Assembly: GCA_017501345.1 (NCBI GenBank) | Contig: JAFVXC010000009.1 | Span: 3,658-67,657 of the forward strand | Reading direction: 5' to 3' | DNA: 64,000 bases | Source of the DNA: Clostridia bacterium | GTDB lineage: Bacteria > Bacillota_A > Clostridia > Oscillospirales > CAG-272 | Shown: piece by piece, positions 7,209 to 14,987 of the stretch | How the letters are laid out: every line of letters begins with the position of its first letter | Numbering within the stretch: position 1 is the first letter of the stretch | Position numbers and translations under genes: made by a program | Notes under the pieces: model-generated | Told to the model about the DNA's origin: nothing | Seen by the model: the letters and a program-made list of their open reading frames with translations, nothing else | Database searches by the model: none

Positions 7209-9095
7209 TTATTTCTTTTCAATAGCCTTGATCTTCTTACAAGAATCCATACACAGACCGCACTTGATGCACTTCGACGAGTCGATGACTCTCGAGGGCA
7301 GCTTGTGTCCGGGTGCTACGTAGTCGGTCTTCGAGATCGCGTTGACGGGGCACTGTCTTTCGCAAAGTCCGCATCCGATGCACTTCTCCTGATCGATCAC
7401 GTAGCTCATCAGGTTCTTACATACCTTAGCGGGGCACTTCTTGTCGACGATGTGTGCGATGTACTCGTCTCTGAAGGAAGCGAGGGTCGACAGAACGGGG
7501 TTAGCCGCAGTCTGACCGAGCGCGCAAAGCGAGCCCGTCTTGATGGTTTCTGCGAGAGCCTCGAGCTCTTCGAGATCCTTCATCGTTGCCTTGCCGTCGC
7601 AGATCTTCACGAGGTACTCAAGCAGTCGCTTGGTACCGATACGGCAGGGCGAGCACTTGCCGCAGGATTCGTCGCAGATGAATTCCATATAGAACTTTGC
7701 AACGTCAACCATACAGTTGTCTTCGTCCATAACGATCGCGCCGCCCGATCCCATCATCGAGCCCTTGGCAACGAGGTTGTCGAAGTCGATCGGGGTGTCG
7801 AGATCCTTTTCGGTCAGACAGCCGCCCGAGGGGCCACCGGTCTGGATCGCCTTGAACTTCTTGCCGCCGGGAATGCCGCCGCCGATGTCGTAGATCAGCT
7901 CGCGGAGGGTCGTACCCATCGGAACCTCAACGAGGCCGACGTTGTTGACCTTGCCGCCGAGTGCGAATACCTTCGTACCCTTCGAGCGCTCGGTTCCGAG
8001 CTTTGCGATGCTTTCAGCTCCGTTGCGGAGGATGTAGGGAACACACGCGAGGGTCTCGACGTTGTTTACGATCGTGGGGCAGCCCCAAAGACCCTTGACT
8101 GCAGGGAACGGAGGACGGGGACGAGGCATACCTCTCTGACCCTCGATGGAGTTCAGAAGTGCAGTCTCCTCGCCGCAGACGAATGCGCCTGCACCGAGAC
8201 GGATGTGTGCACGGAAGGAGAAGCCTGTTCCGAGGATGTTGTCGCCGAGGAGGCCGAGCTCTTCTGCCTGCTTGATCGCAAGTCTCAGACGGTTGACGGC
8301 GATCGGGTACTCTGCTCTGACGTAGAAGTAGCCGTTCTGTGCGCCGATCGCATAGCCTGCGATTGCCATACCCTCGATAACTGCAAGGGGGTTACCCTCG
8401 AGGATCGAGCGGTCCATAAATGCGCCGGGGTCACCCTCGTCGCCGTTACAAACAACGTACTTGTCGCCGTCGGGCTGTGCGTAAGCAAACTGCCACTTTC
8501 TGCCCGAGGGGAAGCCGCCGCCGCCGCGTCCGCGGAGACCCGAGTCGAGAACCTGCTGAATAACGTCAGCGCGGTCCATCTTCAGAGCCTTTGCAAGGCC
8601 TGCGAAGGCACCGGTGCCGAGAGCCTCGTTGATGTCCTCGGGGTTGATCTCGCCACAGCCGTGCAGAGCGATTCTGACCTGCTTCTTGTAGAAGTTGATA
8701 TCCTCCTGCTTTGCGACCTTTTCCTGAGTAGCGGGATCAACGTAAAGCAGTCTTTCGACGATCTCGCCGCCGATGATGTCCTTCTCGATGATCTCCTCGA
8801 CGTCGTCTACCTTAACGAGACGGTAGAGGGTATCCTCGGGGTAGATCTTAACAAAGGGACCCTGCGAGCAGAAGCCGAAGCATCCGACGAGGTTGACCGA
8901 AACGCGGTCTGTAAGATTCTTCTCAACGAGAAGCTTTTCGATCTTTGCCTTGATGTCAGCGGAGTTGGACGAAAGGCATCCGGTACCGCCGCAAAGGAGA
9001 ATGGCACGCTTGTGACCCTTGCCCGTGAACTTGTCGCTGAGGGAAGCGGTGCACGCTGCCTGTCTCTGTTCGAGCTCTTCAAAATTCTTAATCAT
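7209..9095 (-). CDS. hydB: Hydrogenase flavoprotein subunit HydB (NuoF-like)
   Basis: 628 residues. N-terminal thioredoxin-like [2Fe-2S] domain (CGGTGC near 36, CFGFCS near 70), then the NuoF core with the FMN/NADH glycine-rich loop GRGGGGFPSGRKW (~193) and NGDEGDPGAFMDRS (~220), a [4Fe-4S] motif SCGKCSPCRIGTKR (~485), and a C-terminal double ferredoxin domain (CIGCGLCERQC and CIKCGLCMDSC). It would carry the NAD(P)H/flavin site of the complex; in related HydABC enzymes this is where electron bifurcation between NADH and ferredoxin is placed. Starts 1 base inside the hydC stop codon. Confidence 0.95.
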   Translation of the reverse strand: MIKNFEELEQRQAACTASLSDKFTGKGHKRAILLCGGTGCLSSNSADIKAKIEKLLVEKNLTDRVSVNLVGCFGFCSQGPFVKIYPEDTLYRLVKVDDVEEIIEKDIIGGEIVERLLYVDPATQEKVAKQEDINFYKKQVRIALHGCGEINPEDINEALGTGAFAGLAKALKMDRADVIQQVLDSGLRGRGGGGFPSGRKWQFAYAQPDGDKYVVCNGDEGDPGAFMDRSILEGNPLAVIEGMAIAGYAIGAQNGYFYVRAEYPIAVNRLRLAIKQAEELGLLGDNILGTGFSFRAHIRLGAGAFVCGEETALLNSIEGQRGMPRPRPPFPAVKGLWGCPTIVNNVETLACVPYILRNGAESIAKLGTERSKGTKVFALGGKVNNVGLVEVPMGTTLRELIYDIGGGIPGGKKFKAIQTGGPSGGCLTEKDLDTPIDFDNLVAKGSMMGSGGAIVMDEDNCMVDVAKFYMEFICDESCGKCSPCRIGTKRLLEYLVKICDGKATMKDLEELEALAETIKTGSLCALGQTAANPVLSTLASFRDEYIAHIVDKKCPAKVCKNLMSYVIDQEKCIGCGLCERQCPVNAISKTDYVAPGHKLPSRVIDSSKCIKCGLCMDSCKKIKAIEKK

Positions 9096-9583
9096 CAGTT
9101 TGCGCCTCCTTCTGCACGAAGCTCCTCAATGATTCCGGCAATTGCCGAAACTGCTACCTTCGGGTAGACCTTGCCGTTGATCGAAACTGCGGGAGCGATG
9201 CCGCAGGCACCGATGCAACGAAGAGCGTCGAGCGTAAACATTCCGTCTGCGGTCGTTTCGCCGGGAGCGATCGAGAGCAGCTCGGAGAACTTATCGAGAA
9301 CCTGCTGTGCGCCCTTAACGTAGCACGCAGTACCGAGGCAAACGCCTACGATGTACTTACCCTTCGGCTTGAGAGAGAAGAAGGAGTAGAAGGTAACAAC
9401 GCCGTAGATCTCGGAAACGCTGATACCGGTTTTCTTGCTGACGATCTCCTGAACGTCCAGCGGAATATAACCGTATTCCTTCTGGATGTCACTGAGGATC
9501 ATCATCAAGGGGGTCTTTTCGTCGGCATATCTATCACAGATCGCGTTGATCTGCGCGACGGCCGTATCACTGATATGAGCCAT
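9095..9583 (-). CDS. hydC: Hydrogenase [2Fe-2S] subunit HydC (NuoE-like)
   Basis: 162 residues. Thioredoxin-like ferredoxin fold with the four cluster cysteines in CLGTACYV and CIGACGIAP, as in NuoE. First gene of hydCBA, preceded by AAAGGAGGG and a consensus promoter about 110 bp upstream. In HydABC complexes this small subunit relays electrons between the flavoprotein and the hydrogenase subunit. Confidence 0.94.
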   Translation of the reverse strand: MAHISDTAVAQINAICDRYADEKTPLMMILSDIQKEYGYIPLDVQEIVSKKTGISVSEIYGVVTFYSFFSLKPKGKYIVGVCLGTACYVKGAQQVLDKFSELLSIAPGETTADGMFTLDALRCIGACGIAPAVSINGKVYPKVAVSAIAGIIEELRAEGGAN

Positions 9584-9690
9584 TTTTTAGCCCTCCTTTA
9601 ATTATTGACGAGTGATAACATTGAGCATCTGCCGTCCGTATGTCATCTGTATTTTGGTCAGAACACAGACGGCGGCATATTACATCCTAC

Positions 9691-9719
9691 ATTATAACAA
9701 ACGAGTGCTCCGATGTCAA
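9691..9719 (-). promoter_or_regulatory. hydCBA promoter
   Basis: On the minus strand TTGACA (9714-9719) and TATAAT (9691-9696) are 17 bp apart. The predicted 5' leader is about 100 nt; no riboswitch fold was recognised in it. Confidence 0.87.
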
Positions 9720-9782
9720 GAGGAAATGGGTCGGAATTTTTACAATTTGATATATTTTTCACAAAATTTGCGTATGCTTTTG

Positions 9783-9798
9783 GTTAGCATTTGCTAAC
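9783..9798. promoter_or_regulatory. Candidate operator palindrome upstream of the SGNH hydrolase cluster
   Basis: GTTAGCA-TT-TGCTAAC is a perfect 7+7 inverted repeat located 25 bp before the -35 box of the plus-strand promoter and far from the divergent hyd promoter. Size and symmetry fit a dimeric regulator site; the regulator is unknown. Confidence 0.5.
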
Positions 9799-9823
9799 AT
9801 TCTATGCTTTTCGCGAAAATTTC

Positions 9824-9852
9824 TTGACAGTATAGGGAATGTATGGTATACT
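9824..9852 (+). promoter_or_regulatory. Promoter of the SGNH hydrolase cluster
   Basis: TTGACA (9824-9829), 17-bp spacer, TATACT (9847-9852). The first gene starts at 9909 behind GAAAGGGG. Confidence 0.83.
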
Positions 9853-9908
9853 GTTTTTTGTATATGAATTCGATTTTCGAAGGTCTTTTGTATTGAAAGG
9901 GGTCGTAT

Positions 9909-11036
9909 ATGTACGAGTTAATGAAGGAAACACAGGACGAGCTTCGCACCGTCACGGGGTATGAGGATGCTGTGTTTCACGACGCGAGGGAGGATTGCTT
10001 CCGCATCTACGGCATTTTTGAGCCGTACGGTGGAGGACGCTATTGCCGCATTCCCGAATCGGTTGCCGAGGCAACGAACGAGGGGGTCAAGGGACGAAAC
10101 CTGAATACCTCGGGCGGGCGTATCCGCCTGACGACCGATGCCTCATACATTGCGCTGTACTGTAAGGGCTGCAGAGTATATGATTCGGCGATCCTCGCAC
10201 CCACAAATCAGCTCGGCTTCGATCTTTACATTGACGATCCGGAGGGTACGGGAAACGCTGCCTCCTCGGTGTTCGTTCGGACCATCCGTCCTCCCACGGG
10301 GCTAAAGGACGGTGCCTTTTGCGGCAAATTCGCTTTGCCCGAGGGCGAGCATTCCGTGACGATCAATTTCCCGCTATACGGCGGCTTTGACGAGCTTTAC
10401 ATCGGGCTTCCGATGGGGGCAACACTGAAGCCGGGGCTTCCGTACGCAAATGAGAAGCCGATCGTGTTTTACGGCAGCTCGATCACGCAGGGTGCGGCTG
10501 CATCGCGACCGGGACTCGCATATACCTCGATCGTCTGCCGCAGGCTGAACGCCGATTACAGAAACCTCGGCTTTGCAGGCTCTGCGAGGGCAGAGGAGGC
10601 TATCGTCGATTATCTTGCATCGATCGATATGTGCTGTTTCGTGCTCGATTATGATCACAACGCGCCGAGCCTTGCACATTTGCGGGATACGCATTATACG
10701 GTGTATAAGCGCGTGCGTGATACGCACCCTGATATACCGATCCTGATGCTTTCGCGCCCCGACTTTCACACCTACAGCGGAAAGGGCGTTCTTCGGACGA
10801 ATGATTCGATCAGGCGCAGAGACATCGTGATCGATACCTTCCGCAAGGCGCGCGCCGAGGGGGATACTCGCGTCTTTTTCATTGACGGAGAGAGCTTTTT
10901 CGCGGGACCGGACGAATGCGAATGCACGGTTGACGGCGTTCATCCGAGCGATATCGGTATGCTGAAGATGGCAGATACGGTTCATCGCACGATGGTACGA
11001 ATTCTGCGACGTATCCCCTTTTTGAAGGGCGAATGA
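9909..11036 (+). CDS. GxDLY/SGNH hydrolase paralogue 1
   Basis: 375 residues. The N-terminal half is a beta-rich domain with GFDLYIDD at ~103-110, the GxDLY signature; the C-terminal half is an SGNH (GDSL_3-like) hydrolase with YGSSITQG at ~188-195 (nucleophile probably Ser191), DYDHNAP near 238, and the catalytic Asp-x-x-His block DGVHPSD near 343. No signal peptide or membrane segment, so it is probably cytoplasmic. Family members are esterases or deacetylases, often on carbohydrates; the substrate is not determined. First of three tandem paralogues under one promoter. Confidence 0.88.
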   Translation: MYELMKETQDELRTVTGYEDAVFHDAREDCFRIYGIFEPYGGGRYCRIPESVAEATNEGVKGRNLNTSGGRIRLTTDASYIALYCKGCRVYDSAILAPTNQLGFDLYIDDPEGTGNAASSVFVRTIRPPTGLKDGAFCGKFALPEGEHSVTINFPLYGGFDELYIGLPMGATLKPGLPYANEKPIVFYGSSITQGAAASRPGLAYTSIVCRRLNADYRNLGFAGSARAEEAIVDYLASIDMCCFVLDYDHNAPSLAHLRDTHYTVYKRVRDTHPDIPILMLSRPDFHTYSGKGVLRTNDSIRRRDIVIDTFRKARAEGDTRVFFIDGESFFAGPDECECTVDGVHPSDIGMLKMADTVHRTMVRILRRIPFLKGE

Positions 11037-11109
11037 CGGGGGAACGATTTTTCAAAGCTACAGAAATACTCAATTATTACATTCTTATTTTTATTCGGAG
11101 GGAGCTTTT

Positions 11110-12207
11110 ATGTTTGAATTAACTCAGGAAAAGCAGGACGAGCTTCGTGCACTTTCTGCGTACGAGGACGTTGTCTATCACGATGCGCGGGAGGACTGCT
11201 TCCGCATTTACGGACTTTACGATCCGTACGGCGGAGGACGCTATTGCCGTATGCCTGAGGACGTTGCCGAGGCGACGAGTGCTAAGGTCAAGGTAAGAAA
11301 TCACTATACCTCGGGCGGCCGTATCCGTTTTACGACCGACGCCGAATATGTAGCTGTGTACGTTACGGGCAGTAAGCTCAGAGGAAGTGTGTTTGATCTT
11401 TATATCGATGATCCCAAGGTTGGCGGCAGAGCTCCCGCATCGGTCTTCGTTCATCCTCTCCGCATAGCTCCCGATTATGCGGAAACCGTATACGAGGGGA
11501 GGATCTGTCTTCCCGAGGGAGAGCATTCGATCACGCTGAACCTTCCGCTTCACCGCAGTATGCGGGAACTCTACATCGGACTTCCGGCGGGAGCAACGCT
11601 GAAGCCGGGTATCCCGTACGCAAACGAGAAGCCGATCGTTTTCTACGGCAGCTCGATCACGCAGGGTGTATCGGCGTCCCGTCCCGGCCTCTCGTACGTG
11701 TCACTTGCTTGCCGCAGGCTGAATGCCGACTTCCGTAATCTCGGTTTTTCGGGGGCTGCAAAGGCAGAGCCGACGATCGTTGATTATCTTGCTTCGATCG
11801 ATATGTGCTGCTTCGTTCTGGACTACGATCACAACGCGCCGTCCCCCGAATATCTCCGCGAAACGCACTATAACCTTTATAAGCGCGTTCGTGATGCACA
11901 TCCCGGTATGCCGATCCTGATGCTCTCGCGCCCGGGCTTTAATACTTATAATGCAAAAGGCACTCTCCGTACGGATGCCTCGATCGAACGCAGAGACGTT
12001 GTGATCGACACCTTCCGTGCGGCGCGTGCTGCGGGCGACGAGCTCGTATGGTACATCGACGGCGAGAGCTTTTTCTCGGGACCCGACGAGTGCGAATGCA
12101 CGCTCGACGGCATCCATCCGAACGACATTGGTATGCTTAAGATGGCAGACAGCGTGCACCGTACGCTGCTCCGCATCCTGAACGACGTACCGTTCCTGAA
12201 TAACTGA
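11110..12207 (+). CDS. GxDLY/SGNH hydrolase paralogue 2
   Basis: 365 residues, very similar along its whole length to the preceding gene: same DAREDCFRIYG, SGGRIRFTTDA, YGSSITQG, DYDHNAPS and DGIHPNDIGMLKMAD blocks. The N-terminal signature is FDLYIDD. A strong GGAGGGAG site precedes the ATG, with a 73-bp gap after copy 1 that lacks a terminator, so the genes are probably co-transcribed. All catalytic blocks are intact, so both copies should be active. Confidence 0.88.
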   Translation: MFELTQEKQDELRALSAYEDVVYHDAREDCFRIYGLYDPYGGGRYCRMPEDVAEATSAKVKVRNHYTSGGRIRFTTDAEYVAVYVTGSKLRGSVFDLYIDDPKVGGRAPASVFVHPLRIAPDYAETVYEGRICLPEGEHSITLNLPLHRSMRELYIGLPAGATLKPGIPYANEKPIVFYGSSITQGVSASRPGLSYVSLACRRLNADFRNLGFSGAAKAEPTIVDYLASIDMCCFVLDYDHNAPSPEYLRETHYNLYKRVRDAHPGMPILMLSRPGFNTYNAKGTLRTDASIERRDVVIDTFRAARAAGDELVWYIDGESFFSGPDECECTLDGIHPNDIGMLKMADSVHRTLLRILNDVPFLNN

Positions 12208-12222
12208 TAGGAGGATATGGCA

Positions 12223-13338
12223 ATGGCAGAAGAAATCAAGCTGTCCGATGCTGCGGACATTGAAGTAGATAAAAATATGATCATCGAGACCTCGTTTCCC
12301 GAGACCGATGTAAAATTTTACGATGTACGAAAGCCCCCGTTCTCACTCTATAATTTTTATGAGCCCGAGACCGAGCCGATCTTCCACCGTCTCCCCGTCG
12401 AGGTAGCGGCGAATACGAACCCCGGTGTCGTGAAGCTCGAGCGCAAGTCTGCGGGCGGACGCGTGAAATTCACCACCGATTCGCAGTATATCATTCTGCG
12501 CGCCGAGTACGCGGCGGTCGGCCGTGCCACGCATATGACGCTCGAGATGAGCGCGGGCTTCGACATTTATCTCGACGATCCCGATTCGACGAGATTTCTG
12601 AAGCCCCTTCTCCCGCCCTACAGTACAGCCGACAGCTATGAGCAGATCATACGCTTTGACGGACGGAAGGAGCGGAGCTACGTCATCCATTTCCCGCTTC
12701 AGTCGATCGTGAAGAACGTCTACATCGGCGTCCAGGAGGATGCGACCTTAAAGGAGGGAAGACCCTACCGCAATCAGAAGCCCGTCGTGATCTACGGCTC
12801 GTCGATCGTGCACGGAACGGCGGCGACCCGTCCCGGGCTTTGCTATCCGAATATCCTCTCGCGCAGGCTGAATATGAACTGCGTCAACCTCGGCTTTTCG
12901 GGAAATGCAAAGGGAGAAACTGCGATCGCCGAATATATGGCATCCCTTCCGATGTGTATGTTCATTTGTGACTACGACCACAACGCACCGACGGTCGAGC
13001 ATCTGAAGGAGACGCATCAGAGGCTGTACGACATTATCAGGGCGAAGAATCCCGATATTCCGTATATAATGATCTCGAAACCAAACGTTGCGACACAGAA
13101 CAGGGCTGCCTGCTATGCCCGTCGTGACGTCATCATCGATACCTTCCGTTATGCACGTGCAAAGGGTGACCGAAACGTCTACTATATCGACGGCGAGACC
13201 TTCTTCCTCGGCAAGTACGAGACCGATTGCACGATGGACGGTACCCACCCGCAGGATCTCGGCTTCACGCTGATGGCGGATAAGATCGAGAGCGTAATGC
13301 GCCGTGCGATGATGTACTACGACTGCTTCGCTGATTGA
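12223..13338 (+). CDS. GxDLY/SGNH hydrolase paralogue 3 (divergent)
   Basis: 371 residues from the second ATG, which is 8 nt from AGGAGG; the ATG at 12217 is only 2 nt away and is unlikely to be used. Same architecture (GFDIYLDD; YGSSIVHG; DYDHNAPT; DGTHPQDLG), but clearly further diverged and with a distinct N-terminal ~25 residues. The oxyanion-side residues after the nucleophile differ (IVHG for ITQG), which may mean a different substrate. It follows paralogue 2 by a few bases and is followed by mrnC. Confidence 0.87.
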   Translation: MAEEIKLSDAADIEVDKNMIIETSFPETDVKFYDVRKPPFSLYNFYEPETEPIFHRLPVEVAANTNPGVVKLERKSAGGRVKFTTDSQYIILRAEYAAVGRATHMTLEMSAGFDIYLDDPDSTRFLKPLLPPYSTADSYEQIIRFDGRKERSYVIHFPLQSIVKNVYIGVQEDATLKEGRPYRNQKPVVIYGSSIVHGTAATRPGLCYPNILSRRLNMNCVNLGFSGNAKGETAIAEYMASLPMCMFICDYDHNAPTVEHLKETHQRLYDIIRAKNPDIPYIMISKPNVATQNRAACYARRDVIIDTFRYARAKGDRNVYYIDGETFFLGKYETDCTMDGTHPQDLGFTLMADKIESVMRRAMMYYDCFAD

Positions 13339-13357
13339 CAGCAGTCGGGGAATCCTT

Positions 13358-13798
13358 ATGATACGAAGCAAAAAAGAGGCGAGACTGCTATCCGGAGAAA
13401 CGCTGGCATATCTCGGCGACAGTGTGATCGAGCTTTGTGTACGCTCCTATCTCGTTGAACGTGGGATCGCGCAGTCGGGAGATCTTAACCGTGCATCCCT
13501 GGCGTTCGTCAGTGCAACGGCACAGGCCGAGGCGGTGCGGCGCATTTTGCCCATTCTCTCCGAGGATGAGCTCGGAGTATACCGTCGCGCACACAACAAA
13601 GGACACATCCAGAATGTTCCCCGCAGTGCGACGGTCGGACAGTATCGTGCCGCAACGGGAATGGAGGCGCTGTTTGGCTATCTCTATCTCGCAGGTGAGC
13701 TTTCGAGAATACGCGAGCTCTTTCTCGTCGGTTATCCCGAGACGGAGGGAGCGGAGCCGATTGGATTTTCCGTAGACCGTCCTGTCCCTACGGAATAA
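13358..13798 (+). CDS. mrnC: Mini-ribonuclease III (23S rRNA maturation)
   Basis: 146 residues, RNase III catalytic domain without the double-stranded RNA binding domain. Seen: YLGDSVIELCVR near the N-terminus, the RRAHNKG segment and the YRAATGMEALFGYLYL block with the catalytic acidic residues. In Bacillus this enzyme trims 23S rRNA precursor ends. Usually next to cysS in Firmicutes; here it follows the SGNH cluster instead. Confidence 0.9.
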   Translation: MIRSKKEARLLSGETLAYLGDSVIELCVRSYLVERGIAQSGDLNRASLAFVSATAQAEAVRRILPILSEDELGVYRRAHNKGHIQNVPRSATVGQYRAATGMEALFGYLYLAGELSRIRELFLVGYPETEGAEPIGFSVDRPVPTE

Positions 13799-13842
13799 AG
13801 ACACGAAAAAGGAAAATACTACAGAAAAGAAGGAGTATAACG

Positions 13843-14349
13843 ATGAACCATCCTAAGATTGCAATCAAGGTTAAGAATTATGGCACGATGACGGCGGAGC
13901 TCTATCCCGAGTACGCACCGAAGACCGTCGAGAATTTCCTTTCTCTGATCGAGAAGGACTTTTTCAGAGGACTGATCTTCCACCGCGTGATCAAGGGCTT
14001 TATGATCCAGGGCGGTGGCTATACGGCAGATTTCTCGAGCCGTGAGACCGGCGCGATCGTTGGCGAATTTGCCGCAAACGGTTGCCTCGATAACACCCTG
14101 CGCCACACGCGCGGCGTCCTGTCGATGGCACGTACCTCCGATCCCGATTCGGCATCGTCGCAGTTCTTCGTGATGCACGCAGACGCGCCGCATCTCGACG
14201 GACAGTATGCGGGCTTCGGTAAGCTCACGGACGGATTTGACGTGCTCGACAAAATCGCAACGACGAAGACCGGTGCGATCAGCTACTACGTGCAGGACGT
14301 TCCGAAGGAGACTGTTGAGATCGAGACGATCGAGCTCCTTGCAGAGTAA
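13843..14349 (+). CDS. Cyclophilin-type peptidyl-prolyl isomerase
   Basis: 168 residues with the cyclophilin core: FHRVIKGFMIQGG near residue 48, ANG and SQFFVMHADAPHLDG near 105-120, and FGKLTDGFDVLDKI. The Arg and Phe of the active site are present. No signal peptide, so cytoplasmic; catalyses cis-trans proline isomerisation in protein folding. AAGGAG precedes the ATG. First gene of a small group with the FTR-like protein and thioredoxin. Confidence 0.93.
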   Translation: MNHPKIAIKVKNYGTMTAELYPEYAPKTVENFLSLIEKDFFRGLIFHRVIKGFMIQGGGYTADFSSRETGAIVGEFAANGCLDNTLRHTRGVLSMARTSDPDSASSQFFVMHADAPHLDGQYAGFGKLTDGFDVLDKIATTKTGAISYYVQDVPKETVEIETIELLAE

Positions 14350-14369
14350 GAATGGGAGGGAGGCCGCGT

Positions 14370-14570
14370 ATGGCAAAGATCCGTCTGAACGAAAACGAGG
14401 AGATCGTCAAAACGATCAAGGAGGGCCTTGAGCGCACGGGAGGATATTGTCCTTGCCGTCTCGAGCGCACGCCCGAAACGAAATGTATGTGCAAGGAATT
14501 TAAGGAGCAGGTCGCGGACCCGAATTTTGAGGGCTACTGCCATTGCCTCCTATATTACAAGCAAAAATGA
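14370..14570 (+). CDS. Very small ferredoxin-thioredoxin reductase catalytic-like protein
   Basis: 66 residues, starting at the ATG 6 nt after GGGAGGGAGG (an earlier in-frame ATG at 14352 precedes that site). Three CxC motifs: C27-P-C29, C39-M-C41, C57-H-C59. Plant and cyanobacterial FTR catalytic chains also have CPC, CPC and CHC, but with 16 and 8 residues between; here the gaps are 9 and 15. The set fits a [4Fe-4S] cluster plus redox disulfide that would pass electrons from ferredoxin to thioredoxin. The thioredoxin gene begins 16 bp downstream, which supports that role. Function is inferred. Confidence 0.78.
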   Translation: MAKIRLNENEEIVKTIKEGLERTGGYCPCRLERTPETKCMCKEFKEQVADPNFEGYCHCLLYYKQK

Positions 14571-14586
14571 TACGGAGGAATCAATT

Positions 14587-14907
14587 ATGGTAACGAAGCT
14601 GACGAACGAGAGCTTTGAAAACGAGGCTCTGAACAGTGATATCCCCGTCCTTGTGGATTTCTACGCCGATTGGTGCGGCCCGTGTAAGATGCTGGCGCCC
14701 GCCGTCGAGCGGATCTCGGAGCGCTATGCGGGGAAGGTCAAGGTTTGCAAGGTGAACGTCGACGAAGCGTATCCCGTTGCCGCGACCTTCGGTATTCAAA
14801 GCATTCCGACGCTGATCGTTTTTCGGGATGGCGAGATCAAGGAGAAGTCGATTGGACTTGTTTCCGAGAATGAGCTTGCCGCGATGATTGATCGGGCACT
14901 CGGGTAA
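14587..14907 (+). CDS. trxA: Thioredoxin
   Basis: 106 residues, standard length. Active site WCGPCK near residue 30, cis-Pro in SIPTLIVF near 75, C-terminal helix intact. GGAGG is 8 nt before the ATG, so I do not use the upstream in-frame Met at 14428. No thioredoxin reductase of the NADPH flavoprotein type is in the window. The neighbour upstream is an FTR-like protein, suggesting ferredoxin-driven reduction. Confidence 0.95.
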   Translation: MVTKLTNESFENEALNSDIPVLVDFYADWCGPCKMLAPAVERISERYAGKVKVCKVNVDEAYPVAATFGIQSIPTLIVFRDGEIKEKSIGLVSENELAAMIDRALG

Positions 14908-14923
14908 GAGCTTTCCAAAATAC

Positions 14924-14959
14924 AAAAGGCGTTTCGCAAAACTGCGAAACGCCTTTTTT
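14924..14959. terminator. Bidirectional terminator between trxA and ileS
   Basis: AAAAGGCGTTTCGC/GCGAAACGCCTTTTTT perfect stem with A and T tails on both sides, between convergent genes. Confidence 0.9.
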
Positions 14960-14987
14960 CAGTTGATTCAGTTGATTCGATTCAGAA

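Noticed and set aside
5452..9167. Long plus-strand frames (620 residues and more) opposite hydA and hydB
   Set aside because: Mirror frames of strongly biased GC-rich genes; they lack ribosome binding sites and family features, while the minus strand gives clear Fe-S proteins.
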